Shown piece by piece: positions 8,101 through 10,970 of a DNA stretch of 10,970 nt. Made by a program: the position numbers and the translations under genes. The stretch covers positions 1 through 10,970 of the forward strand of contig NZ_JYJG01000398.1 of assembly GCF_000955955.1 (NCBI RefSeq), written 5' to 3'. This DNA comes from Lentzea aerocolonigenes (GTDB taxonomy: Bacteria; Actinomycetota; Actinomycetes; Mycobacteriales; Pseudonocardiaceae). Within the stretch, counting starts at the first letter, position 1. Each line of letters starts with the position of its first letter. Under the pieces are notes generated by a model. The model had not been told where the DNA came from. It saw only the letters and a program-made list of their open reading frames with translations, and made no database searches.

Positions 8101-8353
8101 CGGTTCGCTGCGCGCGCTCGGCCGGTGCATGGACGTCACGAACGGCTGGACCGACCCCGGCACGGCGGTGCAGCTGTGGGACTGCAACGGCACCGCCGCG
8201 CAGCAGTGGCGGGTGCAGGGCGGCTCGTTCGTGAACGTGAAGTCGGGCCAGTGCCTGGACGTGCGGAACGGGTGGAGTGACAACTTCACCCGGCTGCAGA
8301 TCTGGTGGTGCAACGGCACGGCAGCCCAGAACTGGCGCATCCCGCGCCGGTGA
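5132..8353 (+). CDS. Secreted GH3 beta-glycosidase with PA14, Fn3-like and two ricin domains
   Basis: A 1073-residue exported glycoside hydrolase family 3 enzyme, probably releasing terminal beta-linked glucose or a related sugar by a retaining mechanism. A signal peptide spans about residues 1-36 (IAAIAVLLSSAVS core, cleavage near TQA-AP). The GH3 N-domain (about 45-345) shows GRNFETYGEDPYL, KH (186-187) and nucleophile D265 in VVGSDYP. The GH3 C-domain starts near GTVLLKNDNGLLPL (about 347) and is split by a PA14 domain (about 430-550; calcium-type DD at 495-496). It resumes with TTEGWDR, whose E583 is the likely acid/base. An Fn3-like domain (about 727-828) and two ricin domains (about 838-945 and 948-1073) follow. 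ATG 5132 is chosen because AGGGGAG lies 7 bases upstream and the signal peptide begins there; the frame is open back to 5018. Exact sugar specificity is not predictable. Confidence 0.95.
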   Translation: MTVHIGRSAASIRIAAIAVLLSSAVSTATATTTQAAPVSLEQRVNGLLEQMTIDEEVTLLRGISAPIGHNEVGYVGGVPRLGIPPMRLTDGPAGVRDGQPATAFPAPVAMASTFDRALAGQAGALMGKETRARGYHVLYAPMINIVRVPQGGRNFETYGEDPYLSGQLGASFVAGVQGQGVAAQVKHYAANNQENARTASSSNVDDRTLREIYLPAFETTVKQGGAWSAMCAYNQVGHSFACEHFPLLNDVLADQWGFSGVVGSDYPATHSGVRSALAGLDQEFGGSTYYAGLPGAVRSGELVKSVLDERARRVLRMLARTGALDGAQPTSFDPAEHAAFARAQAAAGTVLLKNDNGLLPLTNATTTVALSGIYGDVAHTGGDGSSRVTPYPQHTVKPVDALRAKLGNGLSYHVGARLEPFTVPAGALTGLRADFFNNSGLQGAPVASRTDSVIDFNWLTGSPAPGVNADNWSARWTGTLTAAATGTYEFALTSDDGSRLYLDGGLVVDNWGDHGTETRSGSVTLQAGVPHRVQVDYTESAGFSNLSLDWFTPAGADPEIQAAVQAAQAAQVAVVVVGDRTTEGWDRADIELPGNQNELVSAIAAVNPRTIVVVETGGPVTMPWRNSVPALMEAWYPGEQGGLALVDVLWGTAEPSGRLPVTFPVDLDSDPMESPLQYPGAAGNYEYSEGLKVGYRWYDATGTAPMYPFGYGLGYTTFAYSGLNLASAPDGAVSVSFTVRNSGSRRGSAVPQLYVGYPGSAGEPPRQLRDFAKVTLDPGNSTRVSMTIDRKSFALWDTGERTFRVPTGTFTVSIGASSRDIRLTGTIGQPAFRIPNGATGQLTNNYGACADVASANSANGTPVGLWSCNKTSAQRWTAEPDGTLRALGKCLAAQGDLVVLSDCAGQRWTAAADGTLQLGGRCLTAGGQLSLAGCGGSPSQQWVLPRPADRLQGIAGRCIDIDGGHTWPGTAIWLYDCNGTGAQDWKVDADGSLRALGRCMDVTNGWTDPGTAVQLWDCNGTAAQQWRVQGGSFVNVKSGQCLDVRNGWSDNFTRLQIWWCNGTAAQNWRIPRR
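7645..8350 (+). repeat. Six-repeat, cysteine-paired ricin-type lectin tail of the GH3 enzyme
   Basis: Six QxW repeats end at W876, W908, W942, W985, W1026 and W1068 of the GH3 protein. Spacings are 32, 34, 43, 41 and 42 residues, so the first trefoil is shortened relative to the second. Each repeat carries one cysteine pair (12 in total), the usual disulfide pattern of secreted ricin/CBM13 modules. The last three repeats also share DNA-level similarity around TGCAACGGCAC (8060, 8183, 8309), suggesting recent internal duplication or ongoing homogenisation. The expected role is binding to polysaccharide. Confidence 0.88.
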
Positions 8354-8358
8354 AATGA

Positions 8359-8403
8359 CGTCTGCAAGTACTACCAACCGCGAGTTGGTAGTACTTGCAG
8401 ACG
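8359..8403. terminator. Perfect 20-bp-arm palindrome between convergent GH3 and rel genes
   Basis: Bases 8359-8378 are the exact reverse complement of 8384-8403 around a 5-base loop (CGCGA). It begins 5 bases after the GH3 stop and ends 9 bases before the rel stop, filling the gap between the two convergent genes. The stem is much less GC-rich than its surroundings and has no U-tract on either side. A bidirectional terminator is the natural reading; a protein-binding or repeat-family element is possible. Confidence 0.75.
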
Positions 8404-8412
8404 CTCCAACAA

Positions 8413-10707
8413 CTACGAGGCTGAGGTGACGCGGTAGACGTCGTAGACGCCCTCCACGCTCCGCACTGCCTTGAGAACGTGCCCGAGGTGCTTCGGGTCG
8501 CCCATCTCGAACGAGAAACGGCTGACGGCCACGCGGTCCCGCGACGTCGTCACCGACGCCGACAGGATGTTCACGCGCTCGTCGGCCAGCACCTTCGTGA
8601 CATCGGACAGCAGCCGGTGCCGGTCGAGCGCCTCCACCTGGATCGCCACCAGGAACACGCTGGAGGACGACGGCGCCCACTCGACGTCGAGCAGGCGTTC
8701 CGGCGACTTCAGCAGCTCGTCGGCGTTCGTGCAGTCGGTGCGGTGCACGGACACACCGCCACCGCGCGTCACGAACCCGAGGATGTCGTCGCCCGGCACC
8801 GGAGTGCAGCAGCGGGCGAGCTTCACCCACACGTCGCCCGCGTCCTTGACGATCACGCCCGCGTCGCCGGTGGGGCGACGCCGGGTGACCGTGGACGGGG
8901 TGGCGCGGTCGGCCAGTTCCTCCTCGGCGTGCTCGACACCGCCGAGCTGCGCGACGAGCCGTTGCACGACGTGGCGGGCGGAGGTGTGCCCCTCCCCGAC
9001 CGCCGCGTACAGCGCGCTCATGTCCGGGTAGTGCAGTTCCTTGGCGAGGGCCTGCATCGAGTCGACGCTGACCAGGCGCTGGATGGGCAGGCCGACGCGG
9101 CGGACTTCCTTGGTGATCGCGTCCTTGCCGTGCTCGATCGCCTCTTCCTTGCGCTCCTTGGCGAACCACTGCTTGATCTTCGCCTTGGCGCGCGGTGACG
9201 CGACGAAGCTCAGCCAGTCGCGGGACGGGCCCGCACCCTCCGCCTTGGAGGTGAAGATCTCGACGACCTCGCCGTTCTCGAGCTTGCGTTCGAGCGCGAC
9301 CAGACGACCGTTGACCCTGGCGCCGATGCAGCGGTGCCCCACCTCGGTGTGGACGGCGTAGGCGAAGTCGACCGGCGTGGAGCCCGTCGGCAGCGTCTGC
9401 ACGTCACCCTTCGGCGTGAACACGAAGATCTCGCGCGCGGCGAGGTCCCAGCGCAGCCCCTCGAGGAACTCCCCGGGGTCCGCGGCTTCCCGCTGCCAGT
9501 CGAGGAGCTGGCGCATCCACGCCATCTCGTCGATCTCGACGGACTTGCCGTTGTGCGTGCCCTTGGTCTCCTTGTACCGCCAGTGCGCCGCGATGCCGTA
9601 CTCGGCCCGCTGGTGCATCTCGTGGGTGCGGATCTGCACCTCGAGAGGCTTGCCGTCGGGACCGATGACGGTCGTGTGCAGCGACTGGTAGACGCCGAAC
9701 CTGGGCTGCGCGATGTAGTCCTTGAACCGTCCGGGCATCGGCTGCCAGGCCGCGTGGACAACGCCCATCGCCGCGTAGCAGTCGCGCACCTCGTCGACCA
9801 GGATCCGCACGCCCACCAGGTCGTGGATGTCGTCGAAGTCCCGGCCGCGGACGATCATCTTCTGGTTGATCGAGTAGTAGTGCTTCGGCCTGCCCTCGAC
9901 CTTCGCGACGATCCGCGCGGTCTCCAGCTGACCGTTGAGCTCCTGGACCACCGTGCGCAGATACGTGTCGCGGGACGGGGCGCGCTTGGCGACCAGCCGC
10001 ACGATCTCGTCGTACTTCTTGGGCTGCAGGATCGCGAACGCGAGGTCCTCCAGCTCCCACTTCACGGTCGCCATGCCCAGGCGGTGGGCCAGCGGCGCGA
10101 GCACCTCGAGCGTCTCGCGGGCCTTGCGGGCCTGCTTCTCCGGCGGCAGGAACCGCATGGTGCGCATGTTGTGCAGCCGGTCGGCCAGCTTGATGACCAG
10201 GACCCGCGGATCCTTCGCCATCGCGATCACCATCTTGCGGATGGTCTCGGCCTCGGCCGCTGCCCCCAGCTTGACCTTGTCGAGCTTCGTGACGCCGTCG
10301 ACCAGCCGGGCGACTTCCTCACCGAAGTCTTCCTTGAGCTGGTTGAGCGAGTAGTCGGTGTCTTCCACGGTGTCGTGCAGCAGCGCGGCCACCAGCGTCG
10401 TGGTGTCCATGCCCAGCTCGGCGAGGATCGTCGCCACGGCGAGCGGGTGGGTGATGTACGGGTCGCCGGACTTGCGGCGCTGCGGGCGGTGCTTCTCCTC
10501 GGCAACGTCATATGCGTGCTGCAGAAGCGCCAGATCGGCCTTGGGGTGGAGGTCACGGTGAACTGCGGCCAGCGGTTCCAGAACCTGCTTCACCGGGGCC
10601 GCTCGTTGGGCGGTGATGCGCCGCGCGAGGCGGGCGCGCACGCGCCTGGTTGCCGACGGTTGACCAACAACCGTCGCAGCGGGTTCGGTGTCTTGACTCA
10701 ACCCCAC
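8413..10707 (-). CDS. relA: Bifunctional (p)ppGpp synthetase/hydrolase, RelA/SpoT family
   Basis: A 764-residue cytoplasmic stringent-response enzyme that makes (p)ppGpp from ATP and GTP/GDP and also degrades it. The hydrolase HD domain is intact: H87, HD at 111-112, ED at 115-116, and D176 in KLADRLHN. The synthetase domain (about 265-385) has D296 (HDLVGVRI), the RFKD motif (327-330, the RXKD form of bifunctional Rel enzymes rather than EXDD of RelA) and E356 in LEVQIRT. A TGS domain (about 424-485), a zinc-finger-like region with C633, C634, H655 and C659, and an ACT domain (about 683-762) follow, as in long ribosome-associated Rel. The start is uncertain: GTG 10707 is only 1 base from GAGGAG (10714-10709), while TTG at 10701 (codon 3) has the usual 7-base spacing. 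It lies next to the ppiB/hisS block and converges on GH3. Confidence 0.97.
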   Translation of the reverse strand: MGLSQDTEPAATVVGQPSATRRVRARLARRITAQRAAPVKQVLEPLAAVHRDLHPKADLALLQHAYDVAEEKHRPQRRKSGDPYITHPLAVATILAELGMDTTTLVAALLHDTVEDTDYSLNQLKEDFGEEVARLVDGVTKLDKVKLGAAAEAETIRKMVIAMAKDPRVLVIKLADRLHNMRTMRFLPPEKQARKARETLEVLAPLAHRLGMATVKWELEDLAFAILQPKKYDEIVRLVAKRAPSRDTYLRTVVQELNGQLETARIVAKVEGRPKHYYSINQKMIVRGRDFDDIHDLVGVRILVDEVRDCYAAMGVVHAAWQPMPGRFKDYIAQPRFGVYQSLHTTVIGPDGKPLEVQIRTHEMHQRAEYGIAAHWRYKETKGTHNGKSVEIDEMAWMRQLLDWQREAADPGEFLEGLRWDLAAREIFVFTPKGDVQTLPTGSTPVDFAYAVHTEVGHRCIGARVNGRLVALERKLENGEVVEIFTSKAEGAGPSRDWLSFVASPRAKAKIKQWFAKERKEEAIEHGKDAITKEVRRVGLPIQRLVSVDSMQALAKELHYPDMSALYAAVGEGHTSARHVVQRLVAQLGGVEHAEEELADRATPSTVTRRRPTGDAGVIVKDAGDVWVKLARCCTPVPGDDILGFVTRGGGVSVHRTDCTNADELLKSPERLLDVEWAPSSSSVFLVAIQVEALDRHRLLSDVTKVLADERVNILSASVTTSRDRVAVSRFSFEMGDPKHLGHVLKAVRSVEGVYDVYRVTSAS

Positions 10708-10710
10708 GCT

Positions 10711-10734
10711 CCTCGGGTCTCGCGAGTACCGAGG
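10711..10734. promoter_or_regulatory. 24-bp near-palindrome over the rel leader and Shine-Dalgarno
   Basis: CCTCGG and CCGAGG flank a central CTCGCGAG; 10 of 12 symmetric pairs match. On the minus strand its 3' side overlaps the GAGGAG ribosome binding site (10714-10709), and its 5' side overlaps a candidate -10, TATCCT (10737-10732). As DNA it could be an operator; as RNA it could occlude the ribosome binding site. Which applies depends on the transcription start, which is not known; a start from TATCCT would fall near the centre and favour the operator reading. Confidence 0.45.
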
Positions 10735-10775
10735 ATAACGCGTTTACGGTGACGAAACTTCCGATGACGCGACGA

Positions 10776-10803
10776 GCGGCGCAGCTCACACGGTGAACGC
10801 CGC
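10776..10803. terminator. Weak hairpin after the DUF397 remnant
   Basis: GCGGCG (10776-10781) pairs with CGCCGC (10798-10803), with inner TCAC/GTGA pairing (10786-10789 with 10793-10796). It lies 20 bases beyond the DUF397 stop and upstream of rel on the same strand, so it could separate the two transcripts. There is no U-tract and it could be chance in GC-rich DNA. Confidence 0.25.
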
Positions 10804-10823
10804 CCAAACTTTTGCTGGGCCGA

Positions 10824-10967
10824 TCAGGCGACGCTCGACACGAACGCCCGCCACGCCTGAATCGAGAAGACCAGGGCGTCACCGCGAGCGACCTTCGAGT
10901 CACGCACGAGAGCGGGGCGCCGCACGGCCCGTGGTGGGAGGTTGCCCGCTGACGCGGGGTGCGGTGG
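10824..10967 (-). pseudogene. DUF397 domain C-terminal remnant
   Basis: The minus-strand frame ending in TGA at 10826-10824 encodes VRDSKVARGDALVFSIQAW followed by RAFVSSVA. This matches the C-terminal half of DUF397 proteins (VRDSK...LxFxxxxWxxF), small actinobacterial proteins of about 60-75 residues usually encoded beside an XRE-type regulator. The frame is closed by TAA at 10970-10968, only 47 codons upstream, and the expected N-terminal part (WxKSSxS...CVEVA) is absent in this frame and not evident in the other two. GTG at 10925 or 10907 would give peptides of about 33 or 27 residues. A truncated or frameshifted copy is the best reading; a short functional protein is possible. Its neighbour beyond the window edge may be the regulator partner. 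Confidence 0.5.
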
Positions 10968-10970
10968 TTA

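Noticed and set aside
7802..9169. Minus-strand frame spanning the GH3 tail and the rel 3' end
   Set aside because: It crosses two well-supported genes in non-coding frames; no domain is seen.
9334..10752. Long plus-strand open frame opposite rel
   Set aside because: It is antisense to a clearly conserved rel gene, is rich in R, G, H and V as expected for a complementary-frame shadow in high-GC DNA, and shows no domain.
1..10970. CRISPR array, tRNA/rRNA gene, transposase or phage integration site
   Set aside because: No regularly spaced direct repeats, cloverleaf, transposase motif or flanking target duplication was seen on reading both strands; the palindromes present are single-copy within the window.

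Overview
The window is high-GC actinobacterial chromosome. The block hisS – metallo-beta-lactamase-fold hydrolase – ppiB – rel, in these orientations, matches from memory the Mycobacterium tuberculosis order Rv2580c–Rv2583c. The codon bias, frequent GTG/TTG starts, ricin-tailed carbohydrate enzymes and a DUF397 trace suggest a filamentous actinomycete, probably Pseudonocardiaceae-like (Lentzea/Saccharothrix/Amycolatopsis type). That placement is inference.

Layout. (1) Positions 1-2663, minus strand: a three-gene, probably translationally coupled operon reading right to left: MBL-fold hydrolase, hisS (histidyl-tRNA synthetase), and a two-TM membrane protein of unknown function. Each junction overlaps by 4 bases (TTGA, GTGA). 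A nested perfect palindrome (1-49) follows the last stop codon. (2) Positions 2664-2778: divergent promoter region. (3) Positions 2779-3633, plus strand: membrane-anchored cyclophilin PpiB, ended by a strong hairpin (3651-3679). (4) Positions 3700-8353: two divergently transcribed carbohydrate-related genes that sit between ppiB and rel, which are neighbours in M. tuberculosis. The minus-strand gene is a PIG-L-type deacetylase with a cysteine-free ricin-like domain and no signal peptide. The plus-strand gene is a large secreted GH3 glycosidase with an inserted PA14 domain, an Fn3-like domain and two disulfide-type ricin domains. Their 154-bp shared spacer holds a candidate promoter and a small palindrome. 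(5) Position 8359-8403: a second perfect long palindrome in the convergent gap. (6) Positions 8413-10707, minus strand: bifunctional RelA/SpoT (p)ppGpp synthetase/hydrolase, with a near-palindrome over its leader and ribosome binding site. (7) Positions 10824-10967, minus strand: the C-terminal part of a DUF397 protein, apparently truncated.

How it fits together. The housekeeping block covers tRNA charging, (p)ppGpp metabolism and protein folding at the cell surface. The PIG-L/GH3 pair looks like an accessory module for glycan or glycoside use: the secreted GH3 would bind polysaccharide through its lectin domains and cleave a terminal sugar, while the deacetylase might act on an N-acetylated sugar or glycoside. 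The substrate cannot be read from sequence. I found no CRISPR array, tRNA, rRNA, transposase or clear new defence-type system.
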